15,387 bases of DNA from Casp-actino8 sp032118015 (GCA_032118015.1 JAULYE010000215.1:1-15387), one strand, 5' to 3'. Shown: positions 1 to 8,289, numbered from the stretch's first letter. Notes: generated from the letters alone by a model not told the origin. Program-made: numbers and translations.

Positions 1-1048
1 GGTGGCGTGCCACAGCGATGACGGCAGCTGCCATGATGGCAATGACCGCGATCGCAACAGGCCACGACCACCATGCTGGGCCGTCAGTTGTGAAATATGT
101 GCGGCGAATATCGCCTTGGGTGGCATCGAACCATCCGCCGATGGAACGCACGAACACCTCGATGTCGATGCGATCGAGACCTCGCCACCCGGCGCTGTGC
201 CCACCACCAGCCGAGGACGCAAGGAGGACGTTGAGACCAGCAGGAAGAACCATGATCGTTGTCCAGGCGGCGGAGCGGGTTGCGCTCTTCGTGCGACGGA
301 AATACTCCCAGCCAGCCAGAACTGCAAGGGGTGCACCGAGGAATCGAAGCAATGAGGCGGCAATGACGAACACAACGACGGGTGTCCAAGATCCACCCGC
401 TCGAAAGCGGGCCAAGCTGAGAACGAACGCGAGCACACACATGATGAACAGCGGTTCGGACAAGGTCCCTTGCGTGACGAGTCGCACGGCTGGCAGGAAT
501 GGCACCATGGCTGCGAAACCAGTGACCATGGCGATGCTTGTGAGTGATCGGCGCGCTGGCCGTGTCGAGTTCGAACCGAACACGATGCACAGAGATATCG
601 AGGCGACAGCAACAACCGTGAGTACATGCATGGCGGCCCGTGTCCCGATGACCGAGCCGATCGCACCTGCGAGAACTGGATAGGCGACGGGAAAATCGAC
701 AAAGGGGAGCGAGCCACCGCGTTCGAGAAAGTCGACGGCGTCGAAATTGGAAAAAGATGGGGCAAGGGTGGTTCGAAACAGGTCTCCCGAGACAACGGAC
801 TCTGCTCCGCTCCAATAGGTCACGGTGTCGAGCAGGGGGATGATGCCGTGGCGGAGTTGTACGAGCGCCACCGACGAGCCGATGATCAATGCAATCAGGG
901 CTGCGGATCGTGACTGATCGATGCCAGTTATCGCTGCGCGTATGCTGGTTATCGCTGCGCGTATTCTGGTTATCGCTGCGCGTATTCTGGTTATCGCTGC
1001 GCGTTTCGAACTCGTTGTGGAGGAGGTTCGCTCGCCGGCAGAGTGCAC
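1..1048 (-). CDS. Multi-pass membrane protein, probable GT-C type glycosyltransferase (3' end cut by window)
   Basis: I translated the minus strand by hand. One frame stays open from a stop near 1078 to the left edge, with no stop in about 349 codons, and gives a strongly hydrophobic protein. The only conventional start that keeps the first membrane helix is GTG at 1048; no clear ribosome site precedes it. Residues 1-47 are a basic cytoplasmic-like tail containing four copies of a seven-residue repeat (residues 16-43). A first helix at about 48-63 is followed by a long loop with D74 and the pattern DTVTYW, then DFPVAYPVLAG (118-128). That layout resembles the first extracytoplasmic loop of polyprenyl-phosphate-dependent GT-C mannosyl/glucosyltransferases, where an acidic residue is catalytic. 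Many further helices follow. Family placement is inference from topology and loop pattern; substrate unknown. It is transcribed divergently from the crotonase gene, 78 bp away. Confidence 0.7.
   Translation of the reverse strand, partial: MHSAGERTSSTTSSKRAAITRIRAAITRIRAAITSIRAAITGIDQSRSAALIALIIGSSVALVQLRHGIIPLLDTVTYWSGAESVVSGDLFRTTLAPSFSNFDAVDFLERGGSLPFVDFPVAYPVLAGAIGSVIGTRAAMHVLTVVAVASISLCIVFGSNSTRPARRSLTSIAMVTGFAAMVPFLPAVRLVTQGTLSEPLFIMCVLAFVLSLARFRAGGSWTPVVVFVIAASLLRFLGAPLAVLAGWEYFRRTKSATRSAAWTTIMVLPAGLNVLLASSAGGGHSAGWRGLDRIDIEVFVRSIGGWFDATQGDIRRTYFTTDGPAWWSWPVAIAVIAIMAAAVIAVARH
921..1003. repeat. 21-bp tandem repeat, about four copies
   Basis: The core TTATCGCTGCGCG recurs at 928, 949, 970 and 991, an exact 21-bp period. 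The remainder of each unit (TATGCTGG or TATTCTGG) differs by one base, and the last unit diverges after its core. A worn partial copy, ATGCCAG, lies at 921-927. Because 21 is a multiple of three, the repeat stays in frame; read on the minus strand it adds seven-residue units (RAAITRI, RAAITSI, RAAITGI) to the N-terminus of the membrane protein. There are no spacers, so this is not a CRISPR array. Confidence 0.95.
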
Positions 1049-1114
1049 GAGTGAAGTCTGCCAGTTGCGGTTGGGTCATTCGGGTTCGGTGGGGATGCGT
1101 CGTCAGTGACCTGG

Positions 1115-1120
1115 CAAGAT
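1115..1120 (+). promoter_or_regulatory. Possible -10 box of a leaderless crotonase transcript
   Basis: CAAGAT keeps the A2 and T6 of a TANNNT -10 element and ends 6 nt before the ATG at 1127. The start of transcription would then fall on or next to the start codon. No convincing -35 box is visible. The weight comes mainly from similar spacing at other genes in this window. Confidence 0.3.
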
Positions 1121-1126
1121 GACGGT

Positions 1127-1954
1127 ATGTCGATCGAAGAACGAGTCTCCATCACCGTGTCCGGTGGCGTCGCCGACGTCCGCATGAATCGTCCAGACAA
1201 GCGCAACGCCCTCGACGGGGCGATGTTCACTGCTTTGGCAGATGCAGGTGAGCGCCTCAAGTCTGAACCAGGCGTGCGAGCGGTCGTGTTGTCAGGAGAG
1301 GGGTCTTCGTTTTGCGCGGGTCTCGATTTCGGGTCTTTCCAACAGATGGCGTCGGGGAACGGAGCGGCAGCGGCCAACGGCAATGACTCCGGTAATCCCG
1401 GAAGTATGGCTGCAGGTCGTATCACGCACCTTGGGCAGCAGGTGTCCTGGGTGTGGCAGGAAATTCCGGTGCCAGTGATCGCAGCCGTGCATGGGCATGC
1501 ACTCGGTGGCGGAATCCAGATCTGTCTCGGAGCAGACATCCGCATCGTCCATCCAGACACTCAGATGTCGGTGCGTGAGATCCATTGGGGTCTGGTGCCG
1601 GACATGACGGGAACGATGGTTCTGTCCCGTCTGATTCGACCCGACGTAGCCAAGGAACTGACATTCACAGCACGAGTATTCGATGGCCGAGAGGCACTCT
1701 CACTCGGTCTCGCCACCAAACTTTCCGTTGATCCTCGCGCGGATGCCTTGGCGATGGCAGCGGACATCGCAGGGCGCAGCCCCGATGCCGTGCGCGGAGC
1801 GAAAGAACTGTTCAACCGCCTCATGTGGTCCGAAGCTGCTGATCAGTTTGCTGCTGAACGTCGGGTCATCGGATCTCTCATCGGCAAGACCAACCAAGTC
1901 GAGGCCGTCATGGCGAACTTCGACAAGCGAACGCCTGTCTTCACCGACGTGTGA
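1127..1954 (+). CDS. Crotonase/enoyl-CoA hydratase-isomerase family protein
   Basis: A 275-residue crotonase-fold protein acting on acyl-CoA thioesters, presumably in cytosolic fatty- or organic-acid breakdown. The first oxyanion-hole segment is CAGLDF (63-68) and the second is GHALGGGIQI (123-132). The segment VREIHWGLVPDM (149-160) supplies E151, matching the second catalytic acid of enoyl-CoA hydratase (Glu164 in the rat enzyme), and D159. The first catalytic acid (Glu144 in rat) is replaced by Q131. The E151/D159 pair resembles the dienoyl-CoA isomerase branch more than true hydratases, so isomerase or another crotonase activity is as likely as hydration. A Gly/Ala/Asn-rich insert follows the first motif. 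I chose ATG 1127 over GTG 1106, because a -10-like box sits 6 nt upstream of 1127 and would lie inside the longer form. The gene stands alone, divergent from the membrane protein. Confidence 0.85.
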   Translation: MSIEERVSITVSGGVADVRMNRPDKRNALDGAMFTALADAGERLKSEPGVRAVVLSGEGSSFCAGLDFGSFQQMASGNGAAAANGNDSGNPGSMAAGRITHLGQQVSWVWQEIPVPVIAAVHGHALGGGIQICLGADIRIVHPDTQMSVREIHWGLVPDMTGTMVLSRLIRPDVAKELTFTARVFDGREALSLGLATKLSVDPRADALAMAADIAGRSPDAVRGAKELFNRLMWSEAADQFAAERRVIGSLIGKTNQVEAVMANFDKRTPVFTDV

Positions 1955-2134
1955 CATCACCTATCGGGCGAGGCCACCTCTCGATCCGCTGACGTGACTC
2001 ATATGTGCCCAGCTCGCGAGATTTCAGTGATATCGAGACGTGCAGATGGGGGCTGCTCGCTCTAGTATCTGGTCTTCGAACGGGCCAATGTCGTCCCGGA
2101 CTCACATTTCATTCGTGAACCCGAAAGAGACGAC
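1955..2134. other. Intergenic region upstream of gltB
   Basis: This 180-bp gap holds no plausible gene. It contains the palindrome CTCGCGAG near 2011, a possible -10 box (TAGTAT, 2063-2068), and a leader of about 60 nt with an inverted repeat that reaches into the gltB start codon. I see no U-tract terminator after the crotonase gene. Confidence 0.6.
2063..2068 (+). promoter_or_regulatory. Possible -10 box of the gltBD promoter
   Basis: TAGTAT within CTCTAGTATCTGG fits TANNNT. Transcription starting about 7 nt downstream would give a leader of about 60 nt before gltB. No clear -35 hexamer lies 16-18 bp upstream. The CTAG context recurs before the SRPBCC gene, the LysM gene and alaC. Confidence 0.35.
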
Positions 2135-2136
2135 AT
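2088..2136 (+). promoter_or_regulatory. Inverted repeat in the gltB leader, covering the start codon
   Basis: ATGTCGTC (2088-2095) and GACGACAT (2129-2136) are exact reverse complements, 8 bp, separated by 33 nt. The right arm includes the first two bases of the gltB ATG, and the loop holds the weak ribosome site (GAAAGAG, 2123-2129 region). Inside the loop, TTCA-TTCG-TGAA could form a small hairpin with a TTCG tetraloop. If it folds in RNA it would mask the start codon. A repeat this long could arise by chance in a region of this size. Confidence 0.4.
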
Positions 2137-5100
2137 GAGCAACCCATTTGGTCCTCCGACCGCCCACGGCTTGTACGACCCCCGCTTCGAGCACGACGCG
2201 TGCGGCGTGTCCTTCATCGTCGATATCAAGGGTCGACGCAGCCATGAGATCGTCAGCCGTGCTCTCGGTGCGTTGTGCAGTATGGAGCATCGAGGCGCGA
2301 CTGGGGCCGATGCGGGCACGGGTGACGGTGCCGGCATTTTGATCCAGGTTCCGGATCGATTCCTGAGGGGTGTGGTGCCCTTCGATCTGCCGACTGCAGG
2401 GCAGTACGCAGTCGGTCTTGCCTTTTTGCCAGTGGATGAGCGAGATGCAGCAAGCGCCAAGTCCGCCATCGAGTCGATCGTGGCCGAGGAAGGTTTGCGC
2501 ACACTCGGTTGGCGAACTGTCCCCACTGATCCAACGACATTGGGTGCGAGTGCTCGGGCAGTCATGCCGCGGTTCGAGCAGCTATTCATCGACGATCCAT
2601 CGGGTTCTGCATCAATCGTTCTCGATCGGCGAATCTATGTCGCACGTAAGCGCATCGAACATGAACTCCCGAACGAACAGCGCACGTATTTTTCGTCGCT
2701 GAACAGTCGGACATTGATCTACAAGGGCATGCTCACGACCCCCCAGTTGGGTGCGTTCTATCCGGATCTCAGCGACGATCGCATCGACAGCGCGTTGGCA
2801 CTCGTGCACAGCCGATTTTCGACGAACACGTTCCCCTCATGGCCTCTTGCGCACCCGTATCGATTCATCGCCCACAACGGAGAAATCAACACGGTGCAGG
2901 GAAACCGGAACTGGATGCGCACACGTGAGGCTCTGTTCGAGTCCTCGAACATTCCCGGCCTCGATCGCGCGTTTCCGATCTGCTCCCAAGGAGGCAGTGA
3001 CTCCGCGAGCTTCGACGAGGTGCTCGAACTATTGCATCTTGCAGGACGGTCGCTTCCCCACGCAGTGCTGATGATGATCCCGGAGGCCTGGGAGAACCAT
3101 GAGACGATGGATGCAGACAAGCGAGCGTTCTACCGTTTCCATTCCTCACTGATGGAGCCGTGGGACGGCCCTGCGAGTGTCGCCTTCACCGACGGGACGG
3201 TGATCGGAGCGGTGCTCGACCGCAACGGTTTGCGTCCAAGCCGCTACTGGGTGACCGATGACGATCTCGTGGTGATGGCATCCGAAGTGGGCGTCATCGA
3301 TATCGATCCAGCCAAGGTCGTCCGAAAAGGAAGGCTCCAGCCGGGTCGCATGTTTTTGATCGACACGAGCCTCGGGCGCATCGTCGACGATGAGGAGATC
3401 AAGCGCGAGTTGGCTCTCGAACACCCGTATCAGCAGTGGTTGGACGAGAACCTCGTTCACCTCGACGACCTGCCGACACGCGAGCACATTGTGCACACGC
3501 ACGACAGCGTTCTGCGCCGTCAGCAGATGTTCGGCTACTCGCACGAAGAGCTCAAGATCATTCTTGCTCCGATGGCCAAAAGTGGCATGGAGCCGATCGG
3601 ATCCATGGGTACAGACACCCCGATTGCCGTTCTCTCAGATCGTCCCCGACTGTTGTTCGACTATTTCCAGCAACTCTTCGCGCAGGTGACGAATCCGCCA
3701 TTGGACGCGATTCGAGAAGAAGTCGTGACGAGTGTTGGTTCTACCGTGGGCCCGGAATCCAACTTGCTCGCACCCGGTCCGCAGAGCTGCAGGCAGCTCG
3801 TGTTGCCGTTCCCGATCATCGACAATGACCAGCTGGCCAGAATCATCCATGCCAATGAAGATGGCGATCATCCCGAGATTGCGGCCCATGTCGTATCGGG
3901 ACTGTTCCGTGTTGCGGGTGGTGGTGACTCGTTGCGCGAAGCGATCAGCACCATCCAGCAGGAAGTCGTTGAAGCAATCGACAACGGCGCAAGGATCATC
4001 GTTCTGTCGGATCGCAACAGTGATGCGGTCATGGCTCCGATTCCCTCGTTGCTGCTGACTTCTGCGGTCCATCACCATCTCATTCGTGAGAAGAAGCGCA
4101 CCATGGCAGGGCTGATCGTCGAATCCGGTGACGCGCGCGAGGTGCATCACATGGCCCTCTTGATCGGCTACGGAGCGGGTGGCATCAACCCATATCTGGC
4201 ATTCGAGTCGATCGAAGACTTGATTCGTGAGGGCGATCACGGACTCGAGAATCTCGATCCGCAGGTTGCGGTGGCCAAATACATCAAGGCATCTGGCAAG
4301 GGTGTTCTCAAGATCATGTCGAAGATGGGTGTGAGCACGGTGGCGTCCTACACCGGAGCCCAGATCTTCGAGGCGATCGGACTCGGAGAGAATCTCGTCG
4401 AGGAGTACTTCGCGGGAACGGTGAGCCGTCTTGGAGGGATCGGTCTCGATGAGGTGGCTCGCGAAGTTGCTGAACGCCACAGCGTTGCCTATCCGGCCAA
4501 TCCGGAGCGGCGCGCACATCGCAAGCTCGAACTCGGTGGTGAATATCAGTGGCGTCGAGAGGGCGAGTACCACCTGTTCAATCCTGAGACCGTGTATCGA
4601 TTGCAGCACTCGACGCGAGCCAAGCGTTACGACATCTTCAAGCAGTACACCAAAGCAGTCGATGACCAGTCGAAACATCTCGCGACCTTGCGCGGATTGT
4701 TCACCTTGTCGACATCAGGTCGCAGTCCGATTCCGATCGATGACGTCGAGTCCGTCAGTGACATCGTCAAGAGGTTCTCGACAGGCGCAATGAGCTATGG
4801 ATCGATCTCGGCCGAGGCGCATGAGACGCTGGCGATCGCCATGAACTCGATCGGCGGCAAGAGCAACACTGGCGAAGGAGGGGAGGACTCAGAGCGTCTC
4901 CACGACCCGAGCCGCCGCTCGGCGATCAAGCAGGTCGCTTCGGGTCGTTTCGGAGTGACGAGTGAGTACCTCGTGAACGCTGATGATTTGCAGATCAAGA
5001 TGGCCCAGGGTGCAAAGCCGGGTGAGGGCGGACAGCTGCCCGGACACAAGGTGTACCCATGGGTTGCAAAGACCCGTCACTCGACGCCGGGTGTGGGTTT

Positions 5101-6688
5101 GATCAGCCCGCCGCCGCATCACGACATCTATTCGATCGAAGATCTCAAACAGTTGATCCATGATCTGAAGAATTCCAATCCCGAGGCCCGTGTGCACGTC
5201 AAGCTCGTCGCCGAAGTCGGTGTCGGTACGGTGGCTGCAGGTGTCAGTAAAGCCAAAGCCGACGTCGTCCTCATCTCCGGTCACGATGGCGGAACGGGTG
5301 CATCTCCGCTGACGTCGCTGAAGCACGCAGGCGCGCCATGGGAACTGGGACTGGCTGAGACTCAGCAGACTCTGCTGCTCAACGGCTTGCGGGATCGCAT
5401 CGTGGTTCAAGCCGACGGCCAGATGAAGACGGGTCGCGACGTCGTCATTGCCGCCCTACTCGGTGCAGAGGAGTTCGGATTCGCCACTGCGCCGCTCGTG
5501 GTCAGCGGTTGCATCATGATGCGCGTCTGCCATCTCGACACGTGTCCGGTAGGGGTGGCCACGCAGAACCCCGTTCTTCGGCAGCGCTTCAGCGGCAAGC
5601 CCGAGTTCGTCGTCACTTTCTTCGAGTTCATTGCCGAGGAAGTGCGCGAGATCATGGCCGAACTCGGATTCCGGACCATCGAGGAGATGGTCGGACGCAG
5701 CGACGTGCTCGATACCGAAGTGGCCCTCGATCATTGGAAGGCCCGTGGCCTCGATCTGTCGGCGATTCTCGCTCCAGCTCGTAACCCGTACGGTCAGACT
5801 CTGCATCACAGCGTCGCCCAGGATCACGGGCTGGACGAAGCCCTCGATGTTCAGCTCATCGAAGAGGCGCGCAGGGCAATCGAGGATGGACTGCCGGTGC
5901 ACATCGCAACGCCGGTCAAGAATGTCAACCGTTCCGTTGGGACGATGCTCGGATATGAGGTGACCAAGAGATGGGCCGGTGCCGGCCTTGCCGATGACAC
6001 GATCACGATCGACTTCACGGGATCGGCAGGGCAGAGCTTCGGGGCGTTCGTGCCGCGGGGAATCACAATGCGTTTGACCGGTGATGCCAATGACTACGTG
6101 GGCAAAGGTCTCTCTGGTGGGCGGATCAGCGTGCGCCCGGATGCGAGGTCTCGATTCGCAGCGGAGGACAACGTGATTGCCGGCAACGTCATCGGTTACG
6201 GAGCGACAAGCGGCGAGATCTACCTACGTGGAACAGTGGGCGAGCGTTTCTGCGTACGTAACTCGGGAGCAACAGCGGTTGTCGAGGGAGTGGGCGATCA
6301 CGGGTGCGAATACATGACAGGGGGTCGCGTCGTCGTTCTCGGACCGACCGGACGCAACTTCGCTGCTGGAATGTCCGGTGGCGTTGCGTATGTATTCGAC
6401 CCTCACGGCGTGTTTCCAGCGAAGGTCAACTACGAGATGGTGGCACTCGAGACGCTCTCGGATATCGATGAGAACGAATTGGCGGCCATCTTGCGTATGC
6501 ACGTCACGGAGACCGATAGCGCAGTGGCGCGGCGAATTCTCGACGGCTGGGATCATTCCAAAGGATCTTTCGTCAAAGTCATGCCGCGCGACTACCGACG
6601 AGTTCTGGAAGTCATGGAGACGGCCCGAGCCGAAGGTTTGGGAGAGCAAGAAACATTGGACAGAGTGATGGAGGTTGCTCGTGGGTGA
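2135..6688 (+). CDS. gltB: Glutamate synthase (NADPH) large subunit
   Basis: The 1517-residue alpha subunit of glutamate synthase, a cytosolic flavoprotein that splits glutamine and transfers the ammonia to 2-oxoglutarate to form glutamate, with electrons from GltD. The glutaminase domain begins after a propeptide of 22 residues: C23 in HDACGVSF is the expected N-terminal nucleophile after processing. The FMN synthase domain includes NTGEGGEDS (about 910-918), the lysine- and glycine-rich stretch AKPGEGGQLPGHK (about 960-973) and GHDGGTGASP (about 1048-1057). The 3Fe-4S cluster ligands are C1126, C1132 and C1137 (spacing C-x5-C-x4-C). The last 250 or so residues hold the glycine-rich beta-helix domain. 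Length is normal for the bacterial enzyme and all domains are intact. The ATG at 2135 gives the usual N-terminus. gltD follows with an 8-base overlap. Confidence 0.98.
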   Translation: MSNPFGPPTAHGLYDPRFEHDACGVSFIVDIKGRRSHEIVSRALGALCSMEHRGATGADAGTGDGAGILIQVPDRFLRGVVPFDLPTAGQYAVGLAFLPVDERDAASAKSAIESIVAEEGLRTLGWRTVPTDPTTLGASARAVMPRFEQLFIDDPSGSASIVLDRRIYVARKRIEHELPNEQRTYFSSLNSRTLIYKGMLTTPQLGAFYPDLSDDRIDSALALVHSRFSTNTFPSWPLAHPYRFIAHNGEINTVQGNRNWMRTREALFESSNIPGLDRAFPICSQGGSDSASFDEVLELLHLAGRSLPHAVLMMIPEAWENHETMDADKRAFYRFHSSLMEPWDGPASVAFTDGTVIGAVLDRNGLRPSRYWVTDDDLVVMASEVGVIDIDPAKVVRKGRLQPGRMFLIDTSLGRIVDDEEIKRELALEHPYQQWLDENLVHLDDLPTREHIVHTHDSVLRRQQMFGYSHEELKIILAPMAKSGMEPIGSMGTDTPIAVLSDRPRLLFDYFQQLFAQVTNPPLDAIREEVVTSVGSTVGPESNLLAPGPQSCRQLVLPFPIIDNDQLARIIHANEDGDHPEIAAHVVSGLFRVAGGGDSLREAISTIQQEVVEAIDNGARIIVLSDRNSDAVMAPIPSLLLTSAVHHHLIREKKRTMAGLIVESGDAREVHHMALLIGYGAGGINPYLAFESIEDLIREGDHGLENLDPQVAVAKYIKASGKGVLKIMSKMGVSTVASYTGAQIFEAIGLGENLVEEYFAGTVSRLGGIGLDEVAREVAERHSVAYPANPERRAHRKLELGGEYQWRREGEYHLFNPETVYRLQHSTRAKRYDIFKQYTKAVDDQSKHLATLRGLFTLSTSGRSPIPIDDVESVSDIVKRFSTGAMSYGSISAEAHETLAIAMNSIGGKSNTGEGGEDSERLHDPSRRSAIKQVASGRFGVTSEYLVNADDLQIKMAQGAKPGEGGQLPGHKVYPWVAKTRHSTPGVGLISPPPHHDIYSIEDLKQLIHDLKNSNPEARVHVKLVAEVGVGTVAAGVSKAKADVVLISGHDGGTGASPLTSLKHAGAPWELGLAETQQTLLLNGLRDRIVVQADGQMKTGRDVVIAALLGAEEFGFATAPLVVSGCIMMRVCHLDTCPVGVATQNPVLRQRFSGKPEFVVTFFEFIAEEVREIMAELGFRTIEEMVGRSDVLDTEVALDHWKARGLDLSAILAPARNPYGQTLHHSVAQDHGLDEALDVQLIEEARRAIEDGLPVHIATPVKNVNRSVGTMLGYEVTKRWAGAGLADDTITIDFTGSAGQSFGAFVPRGITMRLTGDANDYVGKGLSGGRISVRPDARSRFAAEDNVIAGNVIGYGATSGEIYLRGTVGERFCVRNSGATAVVEGVGDHGCEYMTGGRVVVLGPTGRNFAAGMSGGVAYVFDPHGVFPAKVNYEMVALETLSDIDENELAAILRMHVTETDSAVARRILDGWDHSKGSFVKVMPRDYRRVLEVMETARAEGLGEQETLDRVMEVARG
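6670..6674 (+). promoter_or_regulatory. Ribosome binding site that sets the gltD start
   Basis: GGAGG lies inside the last codons of gltB, 6 nt before GTG 6681. This favours GTG 6681 over the in-frame TTG at 6675 and implies translation of gltD coupled to gltB. Confidence 0.8.
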
Positions 6689-8132
6689 AGCAACAGGTTT
6701 TCTCAAGTGGGACAGAGAGCTCCCCGGACATCGTCCCGTCCCTGTGCGCTTGCGTGATTGGCGGGAGGCCTATGAGCCTTTCGACCGCGACAAACTCAGA
6801 TTGCAGGCTGGTAGGTGCATGGACTGCGGTATTCCGTTCTGCAACAACGGATGTCCGCTCGGCAACTTGATTCCGGATTGGAACGACTTGGTCTATCGGG
6901 ATCAATGGCGCGATGCCATCGACCGTTTGCATGCGACCAACAACTTCCCGGAGTTCACGGGTCGTTTGTGTCCCGCGCCATGTGAGTCGGCGTGTGTTCT
7001 CGGGATCAACGCTGATCCGGTGGCGATCAAACAAGTCGAAGTCGAAATCATCGATCGGGCTTGGTCCGAGGGTTGGGTCGTTCCCCAAATCCCGAGCATC
7101 TCAACGGGACGTCGCGTCGCCGTGATCGGTTCGGGTCCGGCTGGGCTGGCCGTGGCTCAGCAGTTGACGCGCGCTGGACACGATGTCGTCGTACTCGAAA
7201 GATCGGACCGTATTGGTGGACTGTTGCGCTATGGCATTCCCGAATTCAAGATGGAAAAGCACCACCTCGATCAGAGGCTCGAACAGATGCGAGCAGAGGG
7301 CACCGAGTTCCGGACCAATGCCGAAGTCGGCCAGACCGTCGACATCGACGTCTTGCGCGCATCACATGATGCAGTCGTTCTTGCTGCGGGGGCGACGGCT
7401 TGGCGAGATCTGCCGATTCCTGGTCGGGAGCTTGCGGGCATCCACCAAGCAATGGAGTATCTGCCATTCGCCAACCGTGTCCAAGAGGGAGATATTGCTG
7501 TTTCGCCGATCGATGTTGCTGGGGCCCATGTGGTGATCATTGGCGGTGGTGACACCGGCGCTGACTGTCTCGGAACTGCACACCGACAAGGTGCTGCATC
7601 GGTGACACAACTCGAGATCATGCCGACTCCGCCGGATGAGCGTCGTAGTGACAATCCGTGGCCGCAATATGCGATGGTCTTCAAAGTTTCGACAGCGCAC
7701 GAAGAAGGTGGAGAGCGCATCTTCGGTGTGAACAGCGAGAAGTTCATCGATGATGGCACTGGCAAGGTGCGGGCACTGTTGATCCACGATGTCGAACGCA
7801 AAGATGGCGGTTTCGTCAAAGTGGAGGGCACTGAACGCGAACTCCCCGCCGAGTACGTCTTTCTCGCCCTCGGATTCGTCGGTCCCGAAAAGGGATCCTG
7901 GATCGACCAGCTCGGTGTCGGTCTCGATGAGCGGGGAAACATCGCTCGTGATGATTCATACCGAACGAATCTTCCGGGAGTCTTCGTGGCAGGAGACATG
8001 GGTCGTGGTCAGAGTCTGATCGTGTGGGCCATCGCTGAGGGTCGAGCCTGCGCGGCAGCAGTCGACGAATTCTTGATGGGCGAGACGACCCTTCCTGCGC
8101 CAATTCCCGCATCGGCGCGACCCCTGTCGTGA
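6681..8132 (+). CDS. gltD: Glutamate synthase (NADPH) small subunit
   Basis: The 483-residue beta subunit, which oxidises NADPH on FAD and passes electrons through 4Fe-4S clusters to GltB. The N-terminal ferredoxin-like domain carries two Cys groups: C46, C49, C54 and C58 (CMDCGIPFCNNGC) and C97, C101 and C105 (CPAPCESAC). The FAD-binding Rossmann motif VIGSGPAGLA is at about 148-157, the NADPH-binding motif VVIIGGGDTG at about 284-293, and the late FAD segment PGVFVAGDMGRGQS near residues 431-444. Length and motif order are those of the standard bacterial GltD. The GTG start at 6681 is 8 bases inside gltB and follows a good GGAGG; it gives the usual MGxxTGFL-type N-terminus. gltB and gltD clearly form one transcription unit. 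Confidence 0.97.
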   Translation: MGEATGFLKWDRELPGHRPVPVRLRDWREAYEPFDRDKLRLQAGRCMDCGIPFCNNGCPLGNLIPDWNDLVYRDQWRDAIDRLHATNNFPEFTGRLCPAPCESACVLGINADPVAIKQVEVEIIDRAWSEGWVVPQIPSISTGRRVAVIGSGPAGLAVAQQLTRAGHDVVVLERSDRIGGLLRYGIPEFKMEKHHLDQRLEQMRAEGTEFRTNAEVGQTVDIDVLRASHDAVVLAAGATAWRDLPIPGRELAGIHQAMEYLPFANRVQEGDIAVSPIDVAGAHVVIIGGGDTGADCLGTAHRQGAASVTQLEIMPTPPDERRSDNPWPQYAMVFKVSTAHEEGGERIFGVNSEKFIDDGTGKVRALLIHDVERKDGGFVKVEGTERELPAEYVFLALGFVGPEKGSWIDQLGVGLDERGNIARDDSYRTNLPGVFVAGDMGRGQSLIVWAIAEGRACAAAVDEFLMGETTLPAPIPASARPLS

Positions 8133-8276
8133 TGTGCACATATGGCTGGCCTGCAGCTCGAACCCGCCGCTGTCTCGTTGATGTTCGAGTACGTACTTCG
8201 GCTGGTGATGTGAGTTGATGATGGGTTGCAGGGGGCACATGGGCCTTCCTGCCAGGGGATGGCGTCGAGTCCGATC

Positions 8277-8282
8277 TAGATT
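8277..8282 (+). promoter_or_regulatory. Possible -10 box of the LysM lipoprotein gene
   Basis: TAGATT (within ATCTAGATTG) fits TANNNT and ends 7 nt before GTG 8290, the start that gives a normal-length lipoprotein signal peptide. This spacing suggests a leaderless transcript. No -35 box is evident. Confidence 0.4.
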
Positions 8283-8289
8283 GTCTGGC

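Noticed and set aside
18..683. Plus-strand open frame of 221 codons
   Set aside because: It is antisense to the membrane protein, rich in Arg, Thr, Met and Ala, without domain features; its openness follows from the codon bias of the opposite strand.
921..1003. CRISPR-like array
   Set aside because: The repeats are directly adjacent with no variable spacers and a period of only 21 bp.
84..1079. Minus-strand open frame of 331 codons starting ATG 1079
   Set aside because: Its product is dominated by Arg, His and Cys with no recognisable domain, whereas the adjacent minus frame gives a coherent multi-helix membrane protein over the same region.
1955..2134. Riboswitch or small RNA upstream of gltB
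   Set aside because: Apart from the one inverted repeat I see no conserved riboswitch core; the leader is too short and simple for a known class.
3635..4678. Long antisense open frame within gltB (347 codons)
   Set aside because: It lies wholly inside an intact gltB and shows no domain features.
8157..8189. 7-bp inverted repeat CTCGAAC / GTTCGAG after gltD, as a terminator
   Set aside because: The loop is 19 nt, there is no T-run, and CTCGAA/TTCGAG words are common throughout this sequence, so chance is likely.
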